Of a DNA stretch of 64,000 nt, positions 12,715 to 24,300 are shown one piece after another; the stretch's first letter is position 1; every line of letters begins with the position of its first letter. This DNA comes from Phorcus lineatus (taxonomy: Eukaryota > Mollusca > Gastropoda > Trochida > Trochidae), in NCBI GenBank assembly GCA_921293015.1, contig OV121092.1, forward strand, positions 16,250,001-16,314,000, in the 5' to 3' direction. A model generated the notes under the pieces. The model did not search any database. It worked only from the letters and a program-made list of their open reading frames with translations, and was not told the DNA's origin. The translations under genes and the position numbers were made by a program.

Positions 12715-14082
12715 GTATACCAGGCATTCCACGACATTGTTGTTTATCTTAAATGTTGTTTTATCATGTTATAAAACTGATGTGTACATATTTCACTAAA
12801 TTTGGACAATAAAGATAAAGGGAGTATTAAAAAGAAGTGTTAGTGATACACTTGACGCATACACGTAAGTTTCACTTTAACATGTTTCACAATTTTTATT
12901 GACACTTTTAATGAGTCTATTCATTTAATAATGTGTTCATGTTTTTTTAAGGATTTTTATGTATGTATGAAATTAATGATTTGTAGTTGCGAATGAACAA
13001 AAAATAAAAAATCCCACGATTGTTACGTTCGATCCTTTCGAGAAAGGAAATCACGTGACCAAGTTGGACATGGCTCCTTACAGAATGATGAATGGTTCAA
13101 AACCGTGCTGTAGAGCTTAAGTGGTGCTTTAATTGGATGGTTATTTGAAGAGGTATGAACAGCGAATCTCAACAGCTGGCGATTGGTAGGAAAGACAACA
13201 CGATATATTGACTCAACTGGGGCAATATGTATTTAACCGAATATATTGCCATCGTCCTCTCCTACTTGTGTATTCATAGATAAGGTAATCTAGTGCAATA
13301 GCTCTTCAATGGACCACTTCACGACGAGATGAATGAACTTGTCAACACATGATGGAATGTTTGAAGATGGTATTGGAAAAATGTAACAATAATAAAACGA
13401 TGCCGATAGCTTAACAATATCAAAGACAATGCAATCAATGATCTTCATGTAACCATTATGTACCTATTGCTATATAGATGTACTTAAATATTAAGTATTG
13501 AAAGTCAGAAAAGCCTTTAGCTTGACAAGTTCAGCATTATGTTTTGTCTGTAAGTTGAAGGGATAGTAATTGACTAGATGAGTTGAAACATACTATGTCC
13601 ATTAGATTCCTGAGAGACGTTTAGAAAATATTATTCATATACAAGACAAACTAAATAGAATGGTAACGCATACTGTATGCATAAGATTTTCAGCTTCTAC
13701 ATGCCCAATCACAGTTCATGTACTTGGAATTTGATATATGTCCATTACAAAGGAAGCATTATCATATTCAATTGTACAGAGATCAATCCAAAATTTCTTC
13801 TATTCAAATATCTTTTCTAAATACTTTTTTCAACATTTCTATTTATTTCAATTCTTATAAACAGCTTAAACGATTATTTGTTAATTAAGAACAATTGCTA
13901 ATGACCAACTTCACGGCTCTGGAGAAGAATTGAAAATGGTAGTGAAGGAATGACAATTGCAATCATCAAAGAAACAGAAATTGCTGGGCCAGTACATATT
14001 TACCTATATGTTATCATGGATGCTCAAATGAATATTGATAACGGGAGATTTTGAATCTGTTATCTATTAATAATATTTTTTT
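12715..14082. other. No recognised gene; one block similar to the 0.48-kb patch
   Basis: Mostly featureless AT-rich DNA. At 13051-13080, TCACGTGACCA followed by ATGGCTCCTTAC echoes 479-511, which points to an old dispersed repeat carrying an E-box. Confidence 0.4.
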
Positions 14083-14245
14083 CATAGTAGGTGTAAAAAT
14101 GGGTTCTTGAACAGCATTGAGAAAAGCGTATTTCCTCATTAACCATTGCAGAGAAAAACTGCAGAGTAGTTTTTGTGGTATGGTTAATGAAGAAATACGT
14201 TTTGGCCTTCGTTGGTCCAGAACCCTTTTTTTTATACCTACTATA
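14083..14245. mobile_element. Foldback element: long imperfect hairpin
   Basis: The left arm at about 14083-14160 is the approximate reverse complement of the right arm at about 14165-14245. Matching blocks include CATAGTAGG/CCTACTATA, GGGTTCT/AGAACCC, CGTATTTCCTCATTAACCAT with ATGGTTAATGAAGAAATACG, and AAAAACT/AGTTTTT at the centre. The arms are about 80 bp with a loop of only a few bases. Frames on the two strands translate the arms and are not genes. It is probably a small foldback transposon or an inverted duplication; a precursor-like RNA hairpin is possible but unsupported. Confidence 0.7.
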
Positions 14246-15548
14246 ATTTGTGCAATTTTAACGTTACAGAATATGCGATTCGCGAACTGTACAATTAGAA
14301 CATCAGAAAAAAAACTAAGCTTAAACGAGCACACAAAAGTATGGGTAAAAAAAAGCTATCAAAAAATCTCAACCGTTATATCTGTTCACGAATGTCATTT
14401 AAAATTTTGATTTTGATAGAAATGAGCTTTTCCTTTAATGAAATAAGATAAGATATACGAAGGTTAATAAACAAAATTCTGCAAACAGTGTCGAGAATCG
14501 GCGACTCTGCGAATACGAAAATACATAATAACATTTTAAAACATGATTATGTTGTTTTGTATAAGATATCTATACAAAGAGTTATTGCTAAAGTGTTGAA
14601 TATACACAGATTAGATTCATATTGTTTGTAAAACTATTTCAGTTCTAATACTTTGTTTTAACCGTCACTCTTCTTTTGAAAATACACAACTTGCTTCAAC
14701 TGAAATTTCATACGTTTTAAGAAAACTAGAATTAATGACACTTGCGGTATTTTTGTGATGCAGAATTTTAAGAGCGAGTCATACATTCCTGCATTTCGTT
14801 TACGCCCTAACATCATATCGAATTACACTGAGATATTATTTAATGTCACATCACTTGAGAGATCAGTTGTTTAGTGTCTATTTACCTTCTTTGTGACCAT
14901 TTAAGTCCCGTCATTATATACATGAACGTAGTTGGTCAGGTTCATACAAGTTGGTTAGTATAGGATAAGTGTTTTAAGTTTTAAAATCTTTGTAGGATTT
15001 CTACGTACAGACAAATAACCAACGTATAATGGCCGTTTCAATACATACACACATGGTTTAGATATGTAATCCTGTCTTGTATATATAAGAATTACTGTCC
15101 CTTAAATACTTACGTTTAGAGAAAAACCATGCAGAACGTTGAATTCAATTTCTTAATGAAATAACCCATAAATGAATAGTGCATTGAAATAGTTGTCAAT
15201 CATTTAGATTTACAAACAAATCAAATTAAATTTGCAATTCTAAAATATTCAATATTGACACCTAAAACAGCAACGGGGAATGTGAATCTAAATGCAATTT
15301 ATACCTGACAAGGAAGAACATTAATTGTTATGTAATTCTTATCATAGGTATTTAGTACCTTACACTCCTTGCCCATGTGTTGACATGCATTTCATGATCG
15401 AATAGAAGATCTGTATCTCAATGAAATGGTATATTTTGAACTATGGTTTTACCGTCTGTTATAAACTTACCTCCTTCCTCTATGTATTCAGGCCATTCAC
15501 AAGGTGCCTCTGTGCTTGTAGTTCCATTTATATCCGAATAAACACTTG
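14246..15548. other. No recognised gene; possible lone MITE end
   Basis: AT-rich sequence. At about 15090, TACTGTCCCTTAA matches the outer end of the GGGACAGTAGCA-type MITE family (full copy at 41361-41692), but no matching opposite end was found, so it is at most a relic. Confidence 0.35.
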
Positions 15549-15577
15549 TGACGTCAGAATCGTTTAACATGACGTCA
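15549..15577. promoter_or_regulatory. Second paired CRE locus, 21-bp spacing
   Basis: TGACGTCA occurs at 15549-15556 and at 15570-15577, with the same 21-bp start-to-start distance as at 11834/11855. The spacer and flanks are not obviously similar between the two loci. Either a CREB/ATF-binding pair has been kept, or both derive from one diverged repeat. Confidence 0.45.
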
Positions 15578-16271
15578 TCACGGGGTAACTCTTACTTCAG
15601 GTAAATCCACGAATCGCCAATATGCTGAAACAATGAGAGGGGGATTAATTAAAATCGTAAAGTCATTGATAAAAAAATGATGCTGCCATCATCAATTCAG
15701 TTTTCATAATTTCTTGAACAGGTTTGAAAACGCGAAAGACAAAACTGAAGTTAAGGTGAAAGACTTGGGAAACGAAAGTCAGTGTTTTTCAAGAACCTCT
15801 ATCTTGCTTTGACAGGTGCCAAAATACCATATGTGCCGGTGAATTCACAGAATACCTCTTAGCCATTCTTTTATCAAACAATTCCAAATATAATGCATAA
15901 ACTAAGCCTTATACCATTTACAATGATAGTGGTTATATAGCTAATTAAAAGCTGTCGACTCAAATCTTGAATCCAATATGCTTTAGATACGTTTTCAAAA
16001 TTACGGTAACAAGCGCACGCTAGTCTCGGTTCATTGAATAGCGTTCGACGAAAAATACCATCATAAAAGATTATGTTTTTATTAAACTGAACTAAGAGGA
16101 AAGCATATTGAAAATGTTTGTCCTATAAGACCAAAGCACTTATTTAAAAAAAATGTATATCTCCACATTTCCTCAAATAAACAATAGTTTTTGCCAAATG
16201 TATTATTTTCAGACGTTCAGAACATACTCAACCAGACAATATGTAGTGGAATAAAATATTAAGGATCCAGC

Positions 16272-16400
16272 AAAAACCAATGGCGGCCACTTTTGTGTGA
16301 ACCGGTTTTAATAATTTTAGGTAGGGAAATGGATTCGCATAATTTCACCTTTCTTTTTACATTCGTTCCAAAACTGCTTCCTTTGACTGAATTTCAAGAA
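16272..16400 (+). mobile_element. Fragment of the GGGACAGTAGCA-type MITE family
   Basis: ATGGCGGCCACTTTTGTGTGAAC, then GGTAGGGAAATGGATTCGCAT, match the interior of copies at about 33750 and 41515. Neither TIR is preserved here, and the right part diverges after the 'aactgcttc' block. It has no coding capacity. Confidence 0.55.
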
Positions 16401-17555
16401 AGTGAGATATGTTCCTGAACCAAACCATGCATACAAGAATGAAATTACTAAGAGAACACAAGTTTCTCCACTATGAATGTAGGCATAACGACTTAAACAT
16501 CCATCTTGTCAAGAGTCAAGAATTCGAAGATCGGCAGAAAAAAATCGAAGGGCTGAAAAGTTTATCACTGTCTGCATATTAAAAGCTAAAGAATTCCCAC
16601 GACGATCGTACAGACATTGTATCATAATGTCAAACGACATTGAGTAGAACCTGTCTTAAATAGCATATGGTTATTCAAGTTGCGTCTGAGTCAGAACACG
16701 TCAACCAATTTATTTCTTTTTCTTTTTTAGGTGTTACGTAATTTAAAGATAAATGAAAAATTTCTTCATAATTGAATTCTGTCAGTTACGAAGCTCTTTT
16801 ACCTGACAAGTGTATTGCACATTAAAAGACTTAACAGAATCCATCTTTCTTTCTGAGACATCGATCTATCATCGATCCATACATTACATCGACTTAACAT
16901 GGAAATGGTGTGCCATATACCGGTGTCAAGGTAATGATTTTGGAAGCTCTTAAAAGTTTCCAAATTTTTACAAAAAAACGAAAACCAGACTGCCACGTTA
17001 ACTCGCCCAAAACTATATGTCTAGAACATTCCTTTGTATGTTTTAATGACCAACTACGAAGGGTTAACCAAACGTCATAGGGGGAGGGGGTCATCATGAA
17101 TAAAAAGCAACGAAGAAACGATAACTGACCAAAAGATTCACGAATGTCTTTGGCATTTTAAAACCATTTTAAAAACATTTGTTCCAAACAAAGCGTCATT
17201 TCAATAAATATAATAGACAAAATTAATCTATTACCTGTGTGGAACATTAGGGTTTCAGGTACAACATCAAGAGCAAAATTGTTCGATTATTTACAGCTTG
17301 TTGCAAATGCTTCAAATTAATCCTGTCCCCAAAGGCTATTTCCTATTGCTGATTTATACTTTAAGTAAAGGGTGACACGTTTGATCTTTGATATTAAAAG
17401 GGATTTTCATACACAAACAATGACACACCTATATGACAAACAATATTGCAAAGTTATAAAATAATCGTAGAATAGTGAATGAACACTTTTTACAATAATA
17501 GCATAATATAAATGCATGAATGAAATATAAATCGAGTACCCGGTTACAGGTTTGA

Positions 17556-17832
17556 TGAGACGATTTGGGGTTTAACACTGCTTTCAAGAGTTATTCACTT
17601 ATATCATGGCTGCTGGTATTATTGTAGGGAGAAATTCCACAGCATTATTGTATTCTATGAACTGTGGTGAAACCTGTGAGCATCTGTTGGAACTAGTGAA
17701 CCATGGTTGGTACTACGCTGGAATGTCATTGTAGCATTGCACCCAAACCTTACTGCGCGTAGAATAGAATAGACAAGGTTGCCTTGCCCCTTGATCCGAA
17801 CCCGAGCCTGCTAACCACTGTATTATCCAGCC
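17556..17832 (-). mobile_element. tRNA-derived SINE, copy 2
   Basis: This shares its body with 3850-4145: GGTGAAACCT, GGAACTAGTGAA, GGTTGGTACT and TAGCATTGCACCCAAACCTT. On the minus strand the head near 17832 reads AATACAGTGGTTAGCAGGC, which is A-box-like. The tail on the plus strand, GTTTAACACTGCTTTCAAG, corresponds to GTTTAACGCCGCTTGGG in the element at 63084-63146, linking all three to one tail domain. No clear target duplication was seen. It is diverged and surely inactive. Confidence 0.65.
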
Positions 17833-18827
17833 AAGGATCGGAATGTTCTCAAACTGATAATGCTACTACGTTTAAATAACAACGATTACAGCTTATGTTT
17901 TAATTCATTTGTATACATAAATAAAGTAACACTTTTCACACAAAACCAAACTTTGTCCTGACCTCAATAAAGCTCTATTTCTTTCAGAGTCTTCCTCCAA
18001 CTCCATCTATTTTTACGCGAAGATAAACACATCCATTTCCAAATAAACACTTCTCTTAACGAGGTACTTAACAATGTGTTAAATTCAAGGATCGTGTTCA
18101 GACATCAGTGGAAATCATAAAACTGTTTTATGAGAATTAAAGCCAAACAGAAAATGCAAAGCTGTAAAGCCAGTTTATGCTCTGCCAATTGTTGAAGTTT
18201 CAACATTGGGTATTTGTTTTCTTTGGAGAAAACTACCAGTGATAGAGTTTATTTCACACCTACACTTGTTTGTTTCTTTTATTTTTAGATAATCTTGTAT
18301 TTATTGATTCATGATAAATACAAGACACGTTCTCTTCTATGAATTCTCAACGCGATAGCAATCGTTAATAGTGATCATTTTCCCCTAGCATAACTTGGGT
18401 TATCATATATACATTTTCTCGAATCTTTTCACAGTGGCGTTTTGAGATCGGAACAGGACGAACCTTATTATGAATCAAGTGATAAGCATAGTCCCCGTTT
18501 CCGGAAATATATGATTTGCGTTACAATGGCTACCACGAGAAAGACTGCTCAAGATAAATAACTTAAAACACTTACTTTGTAATCCAAATATCCTTTAACG
18601 TTAAACGTCAATGATAGGAATTTCAACATTTATGCAAACGTGACCACCAATCCGGTAGCGCTAATATTTCTAAATCTAACGGTTATTATAGACAAGAACT
18701 TATCGGAAAGGTTTTAATAAAAATAAGTAATAACAACGTATGAGCAGTTTAAGTTGCTTTGTGACATGTTGATTTAAATAATGCCGATTATTAGCAAATG
18801 TTGCCATATGTACTTGAATATGCAATC

Positions 18828-18864
18828 ACTGTAAACAGTACTGTACAGTACTACTGTAAACAGT
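18828..18864. repeat. 16-bp perfect palindrome flanked by a 12-bp direct repeat
   Basis: AGTACTGTACAGTACT at 18837-18852 is a perfect palindrome. ACTGTAAACAGT occurs at 18828-18839 and 18853-18864, overlapping or abutting it. Each 12-mer is itself an inverted repeat (ACTGT/ACAGT). The cluster could form a cruciform or bind a dimeric factor; there is no evidence for either. Confidence 0.75.
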
Positions 18865-19435
18865 CAATACTTATGAAAAAATGAGTCTGGGCGTAACAAG
18901 GACAAATACCTGTTTTTTATCATTCCAACGTTTTGTGAGCTGGTGTTTGATATGATTGTCGGAATAAATACGCAAAAAACAGAGGCTGTTGAAAATATCA
19001 CCAACTCTGTCAAATCACTCCAGCCAGTATGTTGCAGAGACATCTGGTCAAACAAAGGAACTAATTAAAAGAACAGGTACTTCGTTAGACAAAAGAGGGG
19101 ATCAGACTAATGAGGTACAGCTGCATGAGACATGTATGTACCATATGTTCATTATGCTTTGCAAACCGTAGTAATGTCAAATTGATATCAACCAATTTTC
19201 ATTCAAATATTATGAATGTATATATCAGAACATACATTAAATAGTTATTATTTAGTGATACATATACTTTCATATTATCATTCATTATTTCAAGTCCTTT
19301 ATGAAGTTGAAATAAGTTATACATGTATACTACTGTGTGCAACTCTGGCCAATCCCGATCACTGCGATAAAGGGGCACATTGTGTTTCCAAGAACCTTTG
19401 TCTTGGTTTGATTTAAAGGAATGTTGCCCTCTAAT

Positions 19436-19451
19436 CCCCCCCCCCCCCCCC
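19436..19451 (-). repeat. C16 homopolymer
   Basis: Sixteen consecutive C on the plus strand, isolated in AT-rich DNA. A homopolymer of this length is prone to length error in assembly. A minus-strand frame starting with repeated glycine passes through it and is an artefact. Confidence 0.9.
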
Positions 19452-20084
19452 AATTTAAAATATAAGACAATGCTTTCATAATATATGTGAATCGTCCGTA
19501 GTCACACGCCCCACATCAATAATTTGTCATAACAAGCCCAGCTCAAAGCTAACAGCTGCCTCTTAGAGTAACATACAGTTACCTCTTAGTTATGTGTTAA
19601 TCTTATTTGATTAAGATTACTCTTCCAAATAAGTGTTTACTACATTGACTATACTTTCAGATGTAACCTTAAAAGGGTTAACGGGTTAGAAATTTAATCC
19701 TTTATGACAGTTCCTCGGATTCACGAAGCCGTTATAGTTTAGTGGCTAATGTCTTTTAACATTTTTGCTCGTGATTTTGTCCTAGTGCTTCAGAATGGCT
19801 TTGATTCATGCAAAGGAGCCGGAAAAACAGGAAGAACTCGAATTGGCTCTGTTCATCTTTGGTACCTAAGGTCGATAAGTCGTTGATGCTATTTTGAAAG
19901 CGTATATTCGATTGTAATACATACGATGGTAAATGTATAATTCTATTCTTCACGAGATGTGATATACATGATATTCGACCAGAAATGTCAAATGTTCTAT
20001 CAATTAAGTTTCCCCAAAACGTGGTAAATGACCTTAATTTAATACATAGAATAGTAAGATCGCTTTACTATGGCGGCCATCTCA

Positions 20085-20164
20085 TGACGTCACGGATGAC
20101 CTCATATGATTGTAGAGTTATTTCACTGAGTCGAACCGCATAGATATTTCACTCAGTGAAATAA
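20085..20164. promoter_or_regulatory. CRE palindrome next to a 14-bp hairpin; probable dispersed element
   Basis: TGACGTCA lies at 20085-20092, just after ATGGCGGCCAT. TTATTTCACTGAGT at 20118-20131 is perfectly complementary to ACTCAGTGAAATAA at 20151-20164 across a 19-base loop, and ATTTCACTCAGTGAAAT at 20146-20162 is also palindromic. Such TTTCACT-AGTGAAA blocks next to CRE sites look like parts of a recurrent invertebrate repeat, but only one copy with the hairpin is in this window. Confidence 0.5.
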
Positions 20165-20378
20165 GGATTTAATTTTCACATTCCTCTCCTTCGATATCTT
20201 ACTCAATGGGAAACGTCATGCCTCATGTGATAAAGCATGTTTATAGATAGTATAAGTACATCTGACATCCCTTTTCAGTTGCTTTTCAAAGGTGAAATAG
20301 GAATGGCTTTGTACATCATCCTTTCTCACCCTCACACTCAACAAACACCCCCAAGCATCGTTCTTCATCCCCTTTCAG

Positions 20379-20467
20379 CCCTTGATGTTGAAGCACTATG
20401 TGAGGAGTCAAAAACACTAACCCCTGACCTGATTTCAGGGTATTCCGGTATTCCTGTTATGTCCTGA
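20379..20467 (+). other. Candidate terminal coding exon (low confidence)
   Basis: A long C/T-rich tract (about 20315-20375) ends in CCCCTTTCAG at 20369-20378, a good splice-acceptor context. The following 89 bases stay open for about 29 codons and end at TGA 20465-20467, reading LDVEALCEESKTLTPDLISG then YSGIPVMS. Base composition is less AT-rich than the flanks. No protein family is recognised, no upstream exon was found and no close AATAAA follows, so chance is quite possible. Confidence 0.22.
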
Positions 20468-21248
20468 TCTTCAAGTGATCTGCTGAAACAGCAGAATTCT
20501 TGCTAGGTTACTCTGTTGATCCGTTCCTTTTCCTTATCATACTGCTGACAGTGCATTTTTGTTTGAAATCAAATTACTACCTGCGTGGAATGTAATGTCA
20601 TTTTCAGTATGAAATAGAAATGCTTTGAATTTGTTCAGATAAATTTTGCCGATGAATGAAATTGTTAACATGTATTTGTACTTGTCCTTCTTTTAGCTTT
20701 GACAAAAAAGTCCGTGTTTCAAGTAAAGTAGTTTTTCTGGTCTCAGAAGTTTTTCTTGTACATCGGTGTCTTTGATGTTGCTTTGAGGTATTTCATTCAT
20801 GCGGTTATTAGGTTGTTAAGGCTTATTTCTTACATTAAGCATATTCAAATTGCTAAAAATTAAAAACATTAAAAAAGCCTACAACTTTTTTTATCCATCG
20901 TCTACATATTTTTTTAAAAAGAGGAAACATTTCTATACATTGGCATGACTTTTGGCACATATGGTTGTAAACCTCGTTAAATAGTAAGCTCACAAATGCA
21001 GTAAAATGAAACATTATGAATTTTTCATTACCCTAAATAGTTATATTGAAATTGAGAAACTGGTTAAGTGACATAAACTCATTCATAACCTAAATACATA
21101 CAACTAATGAAACACAAGAAAAACCCGTGCAAAATAAACATTAACTTTCGCCTCCTTTGTTGTGCTTATTTTACAGGATTTTCTTAAGATATCCCGGTCA
21201 CGTTATCAATATTTCACATAGAATTTTAGAGGATGACAAAGTGAAGGT

Positions 21249-21323
21249 TTAACATATTCCTATTATCAATTATTTAACATATTCCTATTATCACTTAATT
21301 GACATATTTCTATTATCACTTAT
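21249..21323 (+). repeat. Three-copy tandem repeat, 25-bp unit
   Basis: TTAACATATTCCTATTATCA plus five bases is repeated at 21249, 21274 and 21299, with only a few substitutions between units. Confidence 0.85.
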
Positions 21324-24300
21324 TCCTTTGAAAACAAAAATCAAATTGCTCATAATCTGGCGAAATATATATTTACATGCCCTGTAGACCGTGAGAAAAT
21401 CACTTTTAATATCGTTCTGGATTCAAAATGGAAAGACTACATGTACGTTTCACTTGATAGATTGAATGCAATAAATGGAACTTTTCAAGAAGTTATTTTA
21501 CTACATTCTCAATAGTCCTAGTTTGCTTTCTATTGAGCAAATAAATATTAGGACTGAAAATCTATCCATATGCATATAATTAAACAAAAACATTCACATT
21601 CACCTTAAACTTTATTTAGAATTTCAAGAATTTTTCAACAATTCAAATATCACTTGGAATAATTAGCCAAAATCGTTTGTTTTATTTTGAAAAAATAGTG
21701 TATGTATTTCATTAAATGCATAAATAAGTCAATGTCGTACAAAGCTTACAAACTGTTTCCCTTGATACGAGGCCATATATTTTTTAGAGAATATGTGTGA
21801 TATACAAAAAATGATATGAAGTTCAGCTTTGTGGTCAGAATGATAAAACATTAACGTGTTCACTTTCGATCTATAAACAAATTTCGGATGTGTTATTCTG
21901 AAGCCTGTCAAGCACTGAAAGCGTATCACAAGATAGAACATAATCAAAATAACCTTTCTACCACTAATTGATTTATTTTGACCTTGTGCCCGGTCAATGG
22001 CAATGGGTTCACCTAATGTACACTCACGTTTTCGTCTTATTGAAATCTAATAGTCTATGCTAAAGTAACCTTGATGTCAATATCTTAAGATGTTTTATGT
22101 CAATCGAAAATCGTTTCCATGGAAACAGGGGATCAGATCATATCACGTACACTATGCAAGATGAGGTTAACGTCCATAGAAAAGTGTTGGTGTAAATTAA
22201 CATTATATACATGTACTTTACATCGAAATTTCAACGATAAATACAAAAAACACAACCTTGTTCATATATGATTATTTACTCCCATAACTAAATGTATGCT
22301 GTTCAAAAATTATTGAATATGTCTCATGTAAAAGCTACACAACATTTTATCTATTTTAAATTTAAGAGTTGGGAGTTTTTTCAATTACAATATTATTTTG
22401 TGAAAATTATATCCTTGTATTGTAAACTGAAAATGCTGATAGTTCCGATAGAAAACGGCTAATTTCACTTTTTTCGACATGTTCGTTTGATATCGTATTC
22501 TTTTGTCTTAAAGGAAGGCGGAGAGGTTTTACTACGTTAGTTATGTATCTCTAGAACATATCTTTTTATCTCAAGTGCCAAAACTTCATTAAAAATTGTT
22601 TGTAAAATGATTCAAGCATTATTGCGTGACATATTGTCTCGAACTACTATCGTACTCTGACGTAGCTTCCGCTCTTGAAAAAAACGATTTCCTGACAATG
22701 CGATATTTTGAACTCCAAGGTAAACGTCACTTTCCTTGTATAAAAGTGGCGCCTATACCACACGTTTAGGCAAAAGAACTCACCACATGTTTTGACAAGT
22801 GCGTGCCAGAAGCCTTTGGCTTCTATATATAGAGCAAGGGAGCGAGAAGTTAAAGGTTACGGTGACAGGCCGACCAGTGTACGCTCTTGCATAAAAATCA
22901 AATGTGTCTGGTGATATTAAATCTCAGATTCAACAAGAATGTGTAGTAAAGGTCATAAAATGTAAGCGGGCGACAGTATTCCTAGAGCAGTAGTCTAGAG
23001 TGTTAAAACGACCTTCGTATTGATTCAGAAAATAATGAAAATCCATACAGAAATATTCATGACAATTAAATTGTTTTTCTAAAAATTCATTTCCGAGTGA
23101 AATGATATTGTTTTACTTTGGATCATTCGGAGAAAGGCATTTGATAACGTAGAAACTGGTGAAGGAAGCATACGATATCTACAATAAGGTAAAATCTTGA
23201 AAATCCTGAAAATAGGCTCTTTGATAAGATGATTAGATATGAGAGATTCGATACATTGGACATTATTTTCGGTTATGAAATCGTCCTCTATATGCTCTAG
23301 GACAAAATCCAAGCACAGACAAGAGTCTAGCTTGTTTTCATGTGAGCAGTTATCTCAAATTTATTCTGCATACACAAAACATTTATCGTTTATTCGTATT
23401 TGAATTATATAACGATGGTTTATATTGAGACAGGTTAATTATTTATTACCATGGATAGTACTTTTTTGTGCAAATACTAACACTATCATTGAGCACGGGA
23501 TCATATAGATAGATAACATATCGAAATGACTTTGTACATTACATATAATGTATTTCCTTCATCACATTACCTTTAATTTGTTTATCGTTATCATAAAAAT
23601 CAAAGAGTTGATGGCATTGATTGTTCCTGAAGTTTTAAAACAGTATAGAGAGTAGTAATCTGTCCTTTAATTGAAATGACCGTTTTTAAAGCGTAATACA
23701 AGTACTGGTTTTGAGATTTGCCATAAAATAAGCATTTCTGTTTGTTATATTTTAGATGTCTTTTTTGTTTATTCAATGTATTCCAACAATCCATACCATG
23801 TTTAACGTGGATTGAACATTCAAGTCATAATTATTTTTAAGAATATGAAAAATTGGTTTATTATTTTCCCACACCCTTTTAAGATTCTTTATGTGTTAGG
23901 GTATAAATTTATTATGCAATACTTTGAATCAAGGATTTATCGCTCATGAAAGATCAAACGATATCATATTGACGGTAGATTTGAACAATGTCCTGTCATC
24001 GTCAAGTACATGACATCATAATGGTTTTACATCAAGTAAGTAGGTAACAATATAAGCATGGTGACGTCACAATTCTATTACATCATTGCACTGAGATTTC
24101 GATTCTAAGGGTTATAAAGTAGTCAAGGTTGTACCTTCTTCGTGGACACGTATTAGAAATAATTTTGGATGATGTCTTTCGCTCTCTTATCTGTCAAATT
24201 TCGTTGATAAAAGTATAAGTCTTTTATATTTGAAACTTTCACCTCGTATTGATACTTGAGTTCAGAAAATACTTCAGTGCGAATCCTTCTTTAATACCAA

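Larger units (their letters stand above)
17833..20084. other. No recognised gene; minor repeats
   Basis: AT-rich. Contains a compact palindrome at 18837-18852, a C16 run at 19436-19451 and a few weakly exon-like frames near 18940-19070 and 19795-19875 without family similarity. GGTACCTAAG at 19860 could act as a donor but the case is weak. Confidence 0.4.

Noticed and set aside
14014..14410. Opposite-strand frames of 106 and 97 codons
   Set aside because: Both run through the foldback element, so they share sequence by inversion and not by coding.
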